A stretch of DNA of 64,000 nt from Nocardioides coralli. Lineage in GTDB: Bacteria; Actinomycetota; Actinomycetes; Propionibacteriales; Nocardioidaceae. A model generated the notes under the pieces. It did no database searches, had not been told where the DNA came from, and was given only the letters and a program-made list of their open reading frames with translations. Positions 34,606-43,468 of this stretch are shown here, piece after piece. Position 1 is the stretch's first letter. Every line of letters starts with the position of its first letter. The DNA is taken from assembly GCF_019880385.1 (NCBI RefSeq), contig NZ_CP082273.1, positions 3,162,001 to 3,226,000 of the forward strand. The letters run 5' to 3'. A program made the position numbers and the translations under genes.

Positions 34606-35979
34606 TCAGGGGCGCGGCGGCTCGGTGAACGAGGCCTCGGTGCGGACCCGGCCGGCGGCCTTCACCCGGCGGCGCAGCCGGCGTACCTGCTCGCTCACCG
34701 GACGGCCGAGGTAGGTGCCGAGCGTCGCGCCGGCCGCGATCCCGAGCGCGGTCAGGACGCCCACGAGCAGGGTCCGGCCCCCGGCCACGATGGCGGGGTT
34801 GGCCGGGTCGCGGGCCATCATCTGCAGCAGCCCGTTGAGCAGGGTGAGCCCCGGCACCAGCGGCAGCAGGGCCCCGCTCTCCATGCCGAAGCCGGGTGCG
34901 TGGGTACGCCGCACCACCAGCGTCGCGAGGAAGCCGACCGCGAGCGCCCCGAGGGTGTTGGCCACGACCTCTGAGCCGTCGAGCGAGGTGAAGAACAGGT
35001 AGGCCCCGAAGCCGATCAGCGCGATCACCGTGGTCAGCGCGGCCATGACCCAGTCGGCGTAGCCGTAGACCGCGAAGGACAGCGAGATCAGCCCGGCCCC
35101 GGCGAACTGTGCCCACAGCGGGGCCTCGGAGACGGGGTTGTTGAGGATCTCGAAGGCGATGCCCTGGCTCTCCAGGATGTCGAGGGCGACCAGGATCCCC
35201 GCGACGATGCCGCCCGTCCGCATGACGACCTCGAGGACCCGCGCGGACGCCGTGACGTAGAACTGGTCGATCGCGTCCTGCACCGCCCCGACGATCATCA
35301 CGCCGGCCAGCAGCATCACGATGCCGCCGACGACGATCAGGGTGGGATCGATGCCGACGAAGGGCCACACGCCCCGCCGGCCGAGCTGGTGGACGCCGGC
35401 GGCGACCATCGTCATCGCACCAGCCACCAGCGCCTGGCTGAAGAAGGGCGGCACCCGCTTCTCACCGAGGAACCACTGCAACCGGTCCATCGTCGTTGCG
35501 GCCGCGAAGGACACCACGACCAGCACCCAGGAGGCGGAGAACATGAGAGCCGCGCCCGAGGCGATGCCACCCGCGCCCAACATCGACACCCACCGGGGGT
35601 AGGGCGTGGGGTCGTAGGAGAGCTTCTCGTAGGCCTCCGTCGCCTCGGTGATCGTCAGCTCGTGCGCCTCGATCGCGTCGAGGAGCCGGTCGAGGCCCCC
35701 CACCTTCGTGTAGTTGACCACCAGCGGCTGCACCACGCGGCTGACCGTCAACGGCTGGCGCTTCGGTCCCCGGTGGTGGGTCACCGTGATCGAGGTGTAG
35801 GTGAGGTCGACGTGGACCCCGGTCAGGTCGTAACCGCGCGTGACCCGCAGCATCTGCACCACCACGTCGTTGGCCGACATGCCGGACGCCAGCAGGTGGT
35901 CGCCGATCCGCATCGCGAGGTCGAGCACGGGCATCGAGGCAGCCCGCGTCGAGGTGCGGGCACGGGTCTGGGTGGTCAC
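34606..35979 (-). CDS. ThrE-type threonine/serine exporter family protein
   Basis: This 457-residue membrane protein joins a cytosolic N-terminal domain (MPVLDLAMRIGDHLLASGMSANDV..., LTYTSITVTHHRG, residues 20-160) to about ten transmembrane segments. That is the fused form of the ThrE family (DUF1212 plus its partner half), which exports threonine and serine in corynebacteria. The conserved FGMESGALLPLVPGLTLLNGL lies in the C-terminal half. The GTG at 35979 has CACGAT six bases upstream, a weak leaderless -10. The substrate is inferred from the family only. Confidence 0.85.
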   Translation of the reverse strand: MTTQTRARTSTRAASMPVLDLAMRIGDHLLASGMSANDVVVQMLRVTRGYDLTGVHVDLTYTSITVTHHRGPKRQPLTVSRVVQPLVVNYTKVGGLDRLLDAIEAHELTITEATEAYEKLSYDPTPYPRWVSMLGAGGIASGAALMFSASWVLVVVSFAAATTMDRLQWFLGEKRVPPFFSQALVAGAMTMVAAGVHQLGRRGVWPFVGIDPTLIVVGGIVMLLAGVMIVGAVQDAIDQFYVTASARVLEVVMRTGGIVAGILVALDILESQGIAFEILNNPVSEAPLWAQFAGAGLISLSFAVYGYADWVMAALTTVIALIGFGAYLFFTSLDGSEVVANTLGALAVGFLATLVVRRTHAPGFGMESGALLPLVPGLTLLNGLLQMMARDPANPAIVAGGRTLLVGVLTALGIAAGATLGTYLGRPVSEQVRRLRRRVKAAGRVRTEASFTEPPRP

Positions 35980-36092
35980 CCCAGCATCGTGACAGCCGCG
36001 ACCCCCGGAGGGGCAACCGTCGGCGGAGTGCGTCGCGTCACGCGCTCGGGAGATTGCCCCCGAGACCCTCCGGTTGGCAGACCGGGAGCCTG

Positions 36093-36653
36093 CTACAGGA
36101 ACTGGGCGGGGTCGAACTCGTCGATCGGGATGACCCGCACGCGCGGCAGCCGCTCGTTGAACGCCAGCACGTCGTACTCCAGGTCGAACGTCAGGAGACC
36201 GCGCTCCGCCAGCTCCACGAAGGCGTGGTTGCGAAATTCGACGAACCCGACGACCCCGACGCGCCGACCATCGAGCAGGTCGCCGACCTCGTCGACGAAG
36301 TCGCCGTCGTTGCTGACGAGGAGGACGTCCGCGTCCCGCCGCCGGATCTCCGCGAGAGTCCGCTGGATCGCGATGTCGACCACCTTGTCGCCCGCACCAC
36401 CCGAGAGCGGGATCGGCCGGTAGCCGATGGCCAGCAGGGCCTGGACGAACGCCATGGGGAGCTCGTTGTTGGCGGCGAGGAAGAACAACCCGCTGGCCGG
36501 CTGGTCCCAGCGTTCCTCCGCAAAGCGCAGCAGCCGTTCCCAGCGCGGGCGATCCTCCGGTCGCGGCCTCCGGTTCAGGATGGCGGTGCCGAGGGTGGCG
36601 TCGATGTTCTCCCCGTCGACGAGGACGTACGTGGTTCGCTGGGCCTCGTCCAT
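36093..36653 (-). CDS. NYN-domain (PIN-like) putative ribonuclease
   Basis: This 186-residue protein has the NYN fold of the PIN-like nuclease group. YVLVDGENIDATLG near the N-terminus carries the first catalytic Asp. Further acidic sites lie in GDKVVDIAIQRTL and DADVLLVSNDGDFVDEV. Such proteins are probable metal-dependent RNases. The ATG at 36653 is set by TACTCT six bases upstream. An ATG eight codons earlier (36677) would precede that promoter. It diverges from the MOSC gene. Confidence 0.82.
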   Translation of the reverse strand: MDEAQRTTYVLVDGENIDATLGTAILNRRPRPEDRPRWERLLRFAEERWDQPASGLFFLAANNELPMAFVQALLAIGYRPIPLSGGAGDKVVDIAIQRTLAEIRRRDADVLLVSNDGDFVDEVGDLLDGRRVGVVGFVEFRNHAFVELAERGLLTFDLEYDVLAFNERLPRVRVIPIDEFDPAQFL

Positions 36654-36659
36654 GAGAGG

Positions 36660-36665
36660 AGAGTA
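36660..36665 (-). promoter_or_regulatory. -10 of the leaderless NYN gene
   Basis: The minus strand reads TACTCT six bases before the ATG at 36653. Confidence 0.55.
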
Positions 36666-36709
36666 CGACCGCTCCACGGTCCCAGCCGCGCGTCGCGCGG
36701 CGACGGTGA

Positions 36710-36715
36710 CAGGAT
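36710..36715 (+). promoter_or_regulatory. -10 of the leaderless MOSC gene
   Basis: CAGGAT lies six bases before the ATG at 36722. It follows GTGA, the same context as the CAGGCT -10 at 5823. Confidence 0.45.
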
Positions 36716-36721
36716 CGCCGC

Positions 36722-37468
36722 ATGCAGGTCGCCCGGATCGGTCTCTCGCCGATCAAGGGCAGCCAGCACGTGACCCGGCGCTCGACCAGCCTCGCAGCGT
36801 CCGGCCCCGTCGGCGACCGGGCGTTCTGCCTGCTCGACCCGGCGACTGACCGCTGCCTGCGCACCGTCGACCACCCGGAGCTGCTCAGGACTCGTGCATC
36901 CTGGGACGGGAGCACGCTGGCCGTCGCCCTCCCGTCGGGCGACGTCCTCGGCACACCGGCTCCGAGCGACGACCGACGCACCGTGGACTACTGGGGCCGG
37001 GCCGTCGCCGTCGAGGTCGTGGACGGGCCGTGGGCCTCGGCGTTCTCCGACCACCTCGGCCGCTCCGTCCTCCTGGCCGCGAGCCGCCCCGGCGACGTCG
37101 TCTACGGCTCCGCGGTGACCATCGTGACGAGCGCGTCGCTCGACCAGCTCGCGGCCGACGTCGGGGCGCCCGTCGACCCGGCCCGGTTCCGCGCGACCTT
37201 CCAGGTGGACGGCGACGTGCGTCCCTTCGAGGAGGTCGGCTGGGTCGGCCGCACGGTCCGCGTCGGAACGGCGGTGGTCCGGGTGCGTCAGGCGGTCCCC
37301 CGGTGTCGCGTGATCGACGTCCACCCGACCTCCGGAGTCCGTGACCTCGACCTGCTGCCCGTGCTCGCGCAGCGCCAGCAGCAGTCGGTCACCTTCGGCA
37401 TCGACGCGGACGTCGTGAGCCCGGGCCACGTCGCGACGGGGGACAGCGTCAGCCTCGTGCCCGGCTGA
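36722..37468 (+). CDS. MOSC-domain protein
   Basis: This 248-residue protein has an N-terminal MOSC-type beta barrel (VARIGLSPIKGSQHV..., GDRAFCLLDP) and a C-terminal MOSC domain containing QAVPRCRVIDVHPTSG, with a cysteine at the usual sulfur- or molybdenum-binding position. MOSC proteins handle sulfur transfer or carry the molybdenum cofactor (for example YiiM- and mARC-like proteins). The substrate is unknown. No molybdenum cofactor genes are nearby. Confidence 0.8.
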   Translation: MQVARIGLSPIKGSQHVTRRSTSLAASGPVGDRAFCLLDPATDRCLRTVDHPELLRTRASWDGSTLAVALPSGDVLGTPAPSDDRRTVDYWGRAVAVEVVDGPWASAFSDHLGRSVLLAASRPGDVVYGSAVTIVTSASLDQLAADVGAPVDPARFRATFQVDGDVRPFEEVGWVGRTVRVGTAVVRVRQAVPRCRVIDVHPTSGVRDLDLLPVLAQRQQQSVTFGIDADVVSPGHVATGDSVSLVPG

Positions 37469-37568
37469 TGTGCCAGACGTTGATGCCCGCGCGCGTGACG
37501 ACGCAAGCCCTGTGGAGACGGGGTTCTGAGGCGGTCGGAGTGTCAGTGGTCCCGGGTTGAATCGGGTC

Positions 37569-38878
37569 ATGGCGATCACCCCGCTCCCCAACCCCACACC
37601 ACCCGGTGTGGTGGGGTCGGCGTGCGCGGAGATCGACCTGCTGTCCGGCCAGTTCTGGGCCGCCCGAGACAGCGGCGAGCTTGTCGAGACCGTCGTGGAG
37701 CTGCAGCGGCTCAAGGCCAAGGCCGCCGCCCTGGAGGCTGAGCTGCTCACCGAGATCGACGCCCGCCACACCGCCAAGCAGGACCTCGGCTGGGGGTCCA
37801 CCGCCGACTGGTACACCCACACCGCCGGCACCAGTCGCCGCGCGGGCCGCCGCACCGTCCACCACGCCGCGATCATGGTCACCGAGCGGACCGCCACCCA
37901 CGACGCGCTGCGTGCCGGCGCGGTGTCACCCGCCCAAGCGGCGATCGTCCTCGACGCGTGTGAGCAACTCCCGCACGCCGCCGACGTCCGCGACCGCGGT
38001 GAGGCGTTCCTGCTCGACCACGCCGGCCGGCTCAACGCCAGCGACCTCCACCGTGCCGGGCGCCACCTCGCCGCCGTCATCGACCCCGACCGCGACGAAC
38101 GCAAGGCCGAGCAAGCGCTCGACCGCGAGGACCGCGCCGCCCACCTCGGCCGGTTCCTCACCATCACCGACGACGGCGCGGGTGGGGTCCGTCTCAAGGG
38201 CCGCGGCACCACCGAGGACGCCGCGTGGCTGCGCGCCGCCCTCCTCCCCCTCACCAAGCCCGTCGCCGCCATGGATCCGGTGACGTGCGCGGAGCAGCCG
38301 GATCCCCGCGACCACGGCGCCCGGTGTGGGACGCCCTCACCGAGCTCGCCCACCACGCGCTCGACACCGAGCGGATCCCCCACAGCCACGGCACCCGCCC
38401 CCGCCTCGCCGTCACGATTCCCGCCGACGTCCTCAGCGGCCGGGCCGCCGGGGTCGGGGTCAGCGAGGACGGCCTGGACATCGCCGGGACTGCAGTGCGC
38501 CGGATGGCGTGTGATGCCGACCTGATCCGGGTCCTCCTCGGACCCGACGGCGAGGTTCTCGACGTCGGCCGCCGCCACCGCCTCATCACCCCGGGCCTCT
38601 GGACCGCCCTGGTCGCCCGCGACCACCACTGCGCCTTCCCCGGCTGCACCCGGCCACCCGTCATGGGACACGCCCACCACATCCGCCACTGGGCCGACGG
38701 CGGCACCACGTCGCTCGAGAATCTCGTGCTGCTCTGCGGCCATCACCACAGGACGGTGCACCACACCCCGTGGCAGGTCCGGCTCAGCCCGGACGACCGG
38801 CAGCCCGAGTTCCTGCCACCGCCCCGGCACGCCCACCCACCACCCGTCTGGATCCGACACCGGGCCAGGCTCGAGTAG
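37569..38878 (+). pseudogene. DUF222-HNH endonuclease gene with a frameshift
   Basis: The N-terminal part (37569 to about 38323) encodes a DUF222 region (CAEIDLLSGQFWAARD... RTVHHAAIMVTERTATHDAL). The C-terminal part (about 38324-38878) encodes the rest, ending in an HNH motif: CAFPGCTRPPVMGHAHHI, then HWADGGTTSLENLVLLCGHHH. The frame changes near 38324, where ...DHGAR should run into WDALTELAHHALDT. The span is 1310 bases, one short of a whole number of codons, so loss of a single base there explains it. It could be a true pseudogene, a sequencing error, or less likely a programmed shift. This repetitive family is common in actinomycetes. Confidence 0.8.
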
Positions 38879-38940
38879 GCACCGGCCTCCTGCCCTCGAC
38901 CGGTCCGTGACGACCGCACGAGGAACACCCGTGAGACCCG

Positions 38941-38946
38941 TAGGCT
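38941..38946 (+). promoter_or_regulatory. -10 of the leaderless DoxX-like gene
   Basis: TAGGCT lies seven bases before the ATG at 38954. Confidence 0.6.
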
Positions 38947-38953
38947 CGGCGGC

Positions 38954-39358
38954 ATGAGCCTGGCGCGCACCGGCGCCCGGCTGCTGCTCGGCACCGCGAT
39001 GGTGGCGGCCGGGGTGGCCCACCTGACGTCGCTGCGCAGCGAGTTCCGGGCCCAGGTGCCCGACTGGATGCCGGTCGACGACGACCTCGTCGTCGTCGCG
39101 TCGGGCGTCGCCGAGATCGGCCTCGGCGCCGCCTTCGTCGCGCTGCCGCGGCACCAGCGCACCATCGGCATCCTGCTGGCCGCCTTCTTCGTCGCGATCT
39201 TCCCCGGCAACGTCGCGCAGTACGTCGAGGGCACCGACGCGTTCGGCCTCGACACCGACCGCAAGCGGTTCCTGCGGCTCTTCTTCCAGCCGGTGCTGAT
39301 CCTGTGGGCACTCGTCGCGGGCGGAGTCCTGCCCCGCCGGCGCCACCGGGATGCCTAG
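38954..39358 (+). CDS. DoxX-like membrane protein
   Basis: This 134-residue protein has four hydrophobic segments (about 7-24, 45-63, 70-88 and 106-125). It shows the DoxX-type opening ARLLLGTAMVAAGVAHL and a GNVAQYVEGTDAFGLDTDRKR loop. The family is linked to quinone redox and membrane stress responses but is poorly defined. Its stop overlaps the clpB stop region tail-to-tail by four bases. Confidence 0.75.
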   Translation: MSLARTGARLLLGTAMVAAGVAHLTSLRSEFRAQVPDWMPVDDDLVVVASGVAEIGLGAAFVALPRHQRTIGILLAAFFVAIFPGNVAQYVEGTDAFGLDTDRKRFLRLFFQPVLILWALVAGGVLPRRRHRDA

Positions 39359-41937
39359 CGCAGCACCAGCTCGCCGTCGGTCACGTCGACGGTGACCTCC
39401 CCACCGTCGGTGACCTCGCCGGCGATGAGCTGCCGGGCGAGCGGGTCGCCGATGGCGGTCTGGATCAGCCGGCGCAGCGGCCGGGCGCCGTAGGCCGGGT
39501 CGTAGCCGGTGTCGGCCAGCCACTGCTTCGCGGCGTCGGTGACGGCGATGGCGATCCGGCGGACAGCCAGCCGCTTCTCGAGCAGCGCCAGCTGCAGGTC
39601 GACGATGTGCGCCAGGTCCTCCTTGGACAGGGCGTCGAAGACGACGACCTCGTCGAGCCGGTTGAGGAACTCGGGCTTGAACGACGCCCGCACCACCGAC
39701 ATCACCGACTCGCGGCGCTTCTCCGGGTCGAGCGTCGGGTCGACGAGGAAGTTCGAGCCCAGGTTGCTGGTGAGGATCAGCAGCGTGTTGCGGAAGTCGA
39801 CCGTGCGCCCCTGGCCGTCGGTGAGCCGCCCGTCGTCGAGCACCTGGAGCAGGATGTCGAAGACCTCCGGGTGGGCCTTCTCGACCTCGTCGAGGAGCAC
39901 CACGGAGTAGGGGCGGCGACGCACCGCCTCGGTGAGCTGACCACCCTCCTCGTAGCCGACGTAGCCCGGGGGCGCCCCGACCAGCCGTGCCACCGAGTGC
40001 TTCTCCGAGTACTCGCTCATGTCGATGCGCACGATCGCCCGCTCGTCGTCGAACAGGAAGTCAGCCAGCGACTTCGCCAGCTCGGTCTTGCCGGTGCCGG
40101 TCGGACCGAGGAACAGGAACGAGCCGGTAGGACGGTTGGGGTCGCTGATCCCGGCCCGCGAGCGGCGCACGGCATCGCTGACCGCGTTGACCGCGGCGTG
40201 CTGGCCGATCAGCCGCTCGCCGATCACCTCCTCCATCTCGAGCAGCTTGGCGGTCTCGCCCTGCAGCATCCGGCCGGTCGGGATACCGGTCCAGGCCTCC
40301 ACGACCTCGGCGATCTGCTCGGCGCCGACCTCCTCGCCGACGAGCGGCTCGATGTCGGCGGCCTCGGCCTCCTGCACCTGCTGGATCTGGTCCTCCAGCG
40401 CCGGGATCCGGCCGTAGAGGATCTCGCTCGCCTTGCCCAGCTCGCCCTCACGTTGCAGCCGCTCGGCCTCGATGCGGAGCTGGTCGAGCTGGCGGCGCAG
40501 CTCCCCCTCGCCCTGCAGCTGGTCCTTCTCTCGCTCCCAGCGGACCTCGAGGCCGCGCAACGCCTCCTCCTTGTCGGCGAGGTCCTGGCGCAGGTTCTCC
40601 AGCCGCTCGCGCGAGGCGTCGTCGGTCTCCTTGTCGAGGGCGAACTCCTCCATCTGCAGCCGCTGCACCTGGCGCCGGAGCTCGTCGATCTCCTCCGGCG
40701 AGGACTCGTGCTCCATCCGCAGCCGAGACGACGCCTCGTCGATGAGGTCGATGGCCTTGTCGGGCAGCTGGCGGCCCGTGATGTAGCGGTCGCTCAGCGT
40801 CGCGGCCGCCACGAGGGCGGCGTCGGTGATGCGGACGCCGTGGTGCGCCTCGTACTTCTCCTGGATGCCACGCAGGATCTGCACCGTGTCCTCGACGCTC
40901 GGCTCACCGACGTAGACCTGCTGGAACCGCCGCTCGAGCGCCGGGTCCTTCTCGATCCGCTCGCGGTACTCGTCGAGCGTCGTCGCCCCGATCATGTGGA
41001 GCTCGCCGCGGGCCAGCATCGGCTTGAGCATGTTGCCGGCGTCCATCGCGGAGTCGCCGCCGGCACCGGCGCCGACGACGGTGTGGAGCTCGTCGATGAA
41101 CGTGATGACCTGTCCGCCGGCGTCCTTGATCTCCTCGAGCACGGCCTTGAGCCGCTCCTCGAACTCGCCGCGGTACTTCGCGCCGGCGACCATGCCGACC
41201 AGGTCGAGGCTGAGCAGCCGGCGGCCCTTGAGGGAGTCGGGCACGTCGCCGTCGACGACTCGCTGAGCGAGACCCTCCACCACGGCGGTCTTGCCCACGC
41301 CGGGCTCGCCGATCAGCACCGGGTTGTTCTTGGTACGTCGGGAGAGCACCTGCACCACCCGTCGGATCTCGGCGTCGCGGCCGATGACGGGGTCGAGCTT
41401 TCCCTCCTCGGCGGCGCGGGTCAGGTCGACGGAGTACTTGTCAAGGGCCTCGTAGGTCGCCTCGGCCTCCTGGCTGGTCACCCGGCGGTTGCCGCGCACG
41501 GCCGTCAGACCCTCGCGGAGCCCGTCGGCGGTGAGCCCGGCGGAGGTCAGCGCGTCACGCGCCGGCGACTCCACCGTCGCGAGGGAGATCAGCAGGTGCT
41601 CGGTGGCGACGTAGTCGTCCTTCATCGACGAGGCCAGGTCGAGGGCCCCCGCCAGCACGCGCGTCAGCGCGGCCGACGCCGCTGGCTGCTGCACCGTCGC
41701 GCCGGTGGCGCGGGGCAGGCCGTCGACGAGCTGCTCGGCCCGAGCGGTGAGCGCCGAGGCATCGGCCCCGGCGCGCGCCACGAGGCTCCGCGCCGTCCCG
41801 TCCTCCTGGCGCAGCAGCGCGAGCAGCACGTGCACCGGTTCGGTCGTGGAGTTGCCCGCCGTGGTCGCCGACAGCTGCGCCGCCTCGATGACCTCGCGGC
41901 TGCGCGTGGTGAACTTCTCGGCCCCGAACTGGCTCAC
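39355..41937 (-). CDS. clpB: ATP-dependent disaggregase ClpB
   Basis: ClpB is a hexameric AAA+ chaperone that pulls proteins out of aggregates together with DnaK. The 860-residue protein has the N-terminal repeat domain, NBD1 with GEPGVGKT, a coiled-coil middle domain ([19 protein letters not shown] region), and NBD2 with [12 protein letters not shown] and [17 protein letters not shown]. The GTG at 41937 ([13 protein letters not shown]) is preceded by GGAGGA. An upstream HAIR operator puts it under HspR, like the dnaK operon in this window. Confidence 0.96.
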   Translation of the reverse strand: MSQFGAEKFTTRSREVIEAAQLSATTAGNSTTEPVHVLLALLRQEDGTARSLVARAGADASALTARAEQLVDGLPRATGATVQQPAASAALTRVLAGALDLASSMKDDYVATEHLLISLATVESPARDALTSAGLTADGLREGLTAVRGNRRVTSQEAEATYEALDKYSVDLTRAAEEGKLDPVIGRDAEIRRVVQVLSRRTKNNPVLIGEPGVGKTAVVEGLAQRVVDGDVPDSLKGRRLLSLDLVGMVAGAKYRGEFEERLKAVLEEIKDAGGQVITFIDELHTVVGAGAGGDSAMDAGNMLKPMLARGELHMIGATTLDEYRERIEKDPALERRFQQVYVGEPSVEDTVQILRGIQEKYEAHHGVRITDAALVAAATLSDRYITGRQLPDKAIDLIDEASSRLRMEHESSPEEIDELRRQVQRLQMEEFALDKETDDASRERLENLRQDLADKEEALRGLEVRWEREKDQLQGEGELRRQLDQLRIEAERLQREGELGKASEILYGRIPALEDQIQQVQEAEAADIEPLVGEEVGAEQIAEVVEAWTGIPTGRMLQGETAKLLEMEEVIGERLIGQHAAVNAVSDAVRRSRAGISDPNRPTGSFLFLGPTGTGKTELAKSLADFLFDDERAIVRIDMSEYSEKHSVARLVGAPPGYVGYEEGGQLTEAVRRRPYSVVLLDEVEKAHPEVFDILLQVLDDGRLTDGQGRTVDFRNTLLILTSNLGSNFLVDPTLDPEKRRESVMSVVRASFKPEFLNRLDEVVVFDALSKEDLAHIVDLQLALLEKRLAVRRIAIAVTDAAKQWLADTGYDPAYGARPLRRLIQTAIGDPLARQLIAGEVTDGGEVTVDVTDGELVLR

Positions 41938-42014
41938 GTCTGGTCCTCCTGCCCTGACTGCCCGAGTGGTCCCTGCCGACCCACGGTGACGACACCTCAC
42001 CCAACGTCGAGAAG

Positions 42015-42035
42015 GTTGAGTCTGTTCCACTCAAC
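42015..42035. promoter_or_regulatory. HAIR operator (HspR site) upstream of clpB
   Basis: GTTGAGT, seven bases, then ACTCAAC form a perfect inverted repeat matching the HspR-associated inverted repeat CTTGAGT-N7-ACTCAAG except at the outermost pair. It lies about 78 bases upstream of the clpB start, and the hspR gene is in this window. Confidence 0.85.
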
Positions 42036-42089
42036 TTCGGCGAATCCCCGAAGCGTGGGGCAATCCTCCGAGTTCAGAGTCGCCGACGC

Positions 42090-42095
42090 TAGGAT
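42090..42095 (+). promoter_or_regulatory. Likely -10 of the receiver gene
   Basis: TAGGAT lies about 30 bases before the ATG at 42125. AAGGGG nearer the start is the probable ribosome-binding site. The HAIR operator is about 55 bases further upstream. Confidence 0.45.
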
Positions 42096-42124
42096 CGTGG
42101 CGGACGGAGACGAAGGGGAACACC

Positions 42125-42613
42125 ATGGGTCTGGGCAAGCTGTTCGGCAGGAAGGATCCCGAGCCCGCTCCTGCCCCCGTCGAGGAAGACCAGGAGATCG
42201 CCGGCCTCAAGGTCGTCATCGTCGACGACGACCCGGACGCCCGCGACTTCATGCGCATGGGCCTCGAGGTCGGCGGCTTCGAGGTCGTCGGTGAGGGCGG
42301 CGACGGCGCGTCCGCGCTGCAGGCGGTCCAGGACCACCAGCCCGACCTCGTCCTGGTCGACCTCCACATGCCCGACATCGGCGGGCTCGAGCTGCTGCCC
42401 AGGCTGAAGGAGGCCCACTGGGCCGCCAAGTACGTCGTGGTCTCGGCGATCGGCGCCACCAGGATGGTCGAGGCGGCGATGGAGGCCGGCGCGGTCGGCT
42501 TCATCGAGAAGGGCGTCTCCCCCCGCAGCATCAACCTCCACCTGCAGAAGGTGGCCGCGGCCGGCTCGGTCAAGGTGGTCCGCCCCTACCCGCTCAACCA
42601 CGAGTATCCCTAG
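42125..42613 (+). CDS. Stand-alone response-regulator receiver
   Basis: This 162-residue protein consists of a charged N-terminal tail (residues 1-27) and one receiver domain. It has the acidic pocket DDD (34-36), the phospho-acceptor Asp79 in LVLVDLHMPD, Ser107 and Lys129. There is no output domain, so it may signal by protein-protein contact as CheY-like proteins do. No histidine kinase is adjacent. It diverges from clpB with a HAIR operator between them. Confidence 0.88.
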   Translation: MGLGKLFGRKDPEPAPAPVEEDQEIAGLKVVIVDDDPDARDFMRMGLEVGGFEVVGEGGDGASALQAVQDHQPDLVLVDLHMPDIGGLELLPRLKEAHWAAKYVVVSAIGATRMVEAAMEAGAVGFIEKGVSPRSINLHLQKVAAAGSVKVVRPYPLNHEYP

Positions 42614-42616
42614 GCC

Positions 42617-43468
42617 TCAGGACGCCCCGTCCCCCGGCTGCCCGTGCATCGGGTACTCCGTGGCGTCATCGGCCGGCAGCAGCACCGCGCGGCAGAAGTC
42701 CTCACCGAACGGGGTGAGGTGGATGCTGCGCCGCACCACCTTCGTGAACCGCTCCGCGTGCATCGCCTCGAGCACGTCGGGCTGCGCCTCCAGCACCTGG
42801 TACTCCATCGGGTCGGTCAGCTGTTCGCGCGAGAACCACACCAGCCCGAGCCGGTGGAGGTTGTCGAGGTAGGCGTGCACCCGTTCCAGGTAGCGGCAGC
42901 CGGCCCGAGGACCGATCATCGTCAACCCGGCCGCGACGAGTCGGCTGTGCACCACACCGACCGGCCCGCCGGTCCGCACGTCGACACTGGGTTGGGGGCC
43001 GGAGCGCACCAGGAGCAGCAGCACCCGGGCCTCGTCGGGTGCGAGGTCGCCGAGGATCCGGGAGAACGCCGGGTGCTGCCCCTCCTCGGCCCAGACGTCG
43101 CGTGAGCGCTTTAGCAGGTCGGCGCCCCGCTCCCGCAGCGTCGCGTGGTCCTCGACCGGGTCCTGCCGCTCGGTCGCGTCGGCCTCGACCTCGGCGGCCG
43201 TGGCCAGGGCCCGGTGGAGAGGGACACCCCGGGCCACCGCACGGCCGATGTCGGTGATCGTCCCGACGGTGACGCCGAGCTCCTGGGCGAGCCCGACGGC
43301 CACGGCCGGGTCACGCGTCGCGGCCACCAGTCGGCGTACGGTCCGCGCCGACGCGAGCACGCTCCACTGCGCGGCGTTGAGTCCCGTCACCGCAGCGATC
43401 CGGGCCAGTCCGGGGACGGCGCCGACCGCACCGTTCACCCGCGACGGCTCCCTGTCGTCGTGGCTCAT
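42617..43468 (-). CDS. Abi-alpha (DUF4393)-like protein
   Basis: This 283-residue protein has an Ala-rich helical N-terminal half. Its C-terminal half, from about residue 130 (FSRILGDLAPDEARVLLLLVRSGPQPSVDVRTG...), resembles the Abi-alpha/DUF4393 domain. That domain is named after a proposed role in abortive phage infection, but its role is unproven. It ends with RRSIHLTPFGEDFCRAVL. The ATG at 43468 overlaps the DUF445 stop (ATGA), so the two proteins are probably made together. Confidence 0.6.
   Translation of the reverse strand: MSHDDREPSRVNGAVGAVPGLARIAAVTGLNAAQWSVLASARTVRRLVAATRDPAVAVGLAQELGVTVGTITDIGRAVARGVPLHRALATAAEVEADATERQDPVEDHATLRERGADLLKRSRDVWAEEGQHPAFSRILGDLAPDEARVLLLLVRSGPQPSVDVRTGGPVGVVHSRLVAAGLTMIGPRAGCRYLERVHAYLDNLHRLGLVWFSREQLTDPMEYQVLEAQPDVLEAMHAERFTKVVRRSIHLTPFGEDFCRAVLLPADDATEYPMHGQPGDGAS

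Noticed and set aside
38225-38878. Separate full gene for the HNH half
   Set aside because: Its first 33 or so residues are out-of-frame DUF222 translation. The homologous part starts at the frameshift, so it is the second half of one broken gene.
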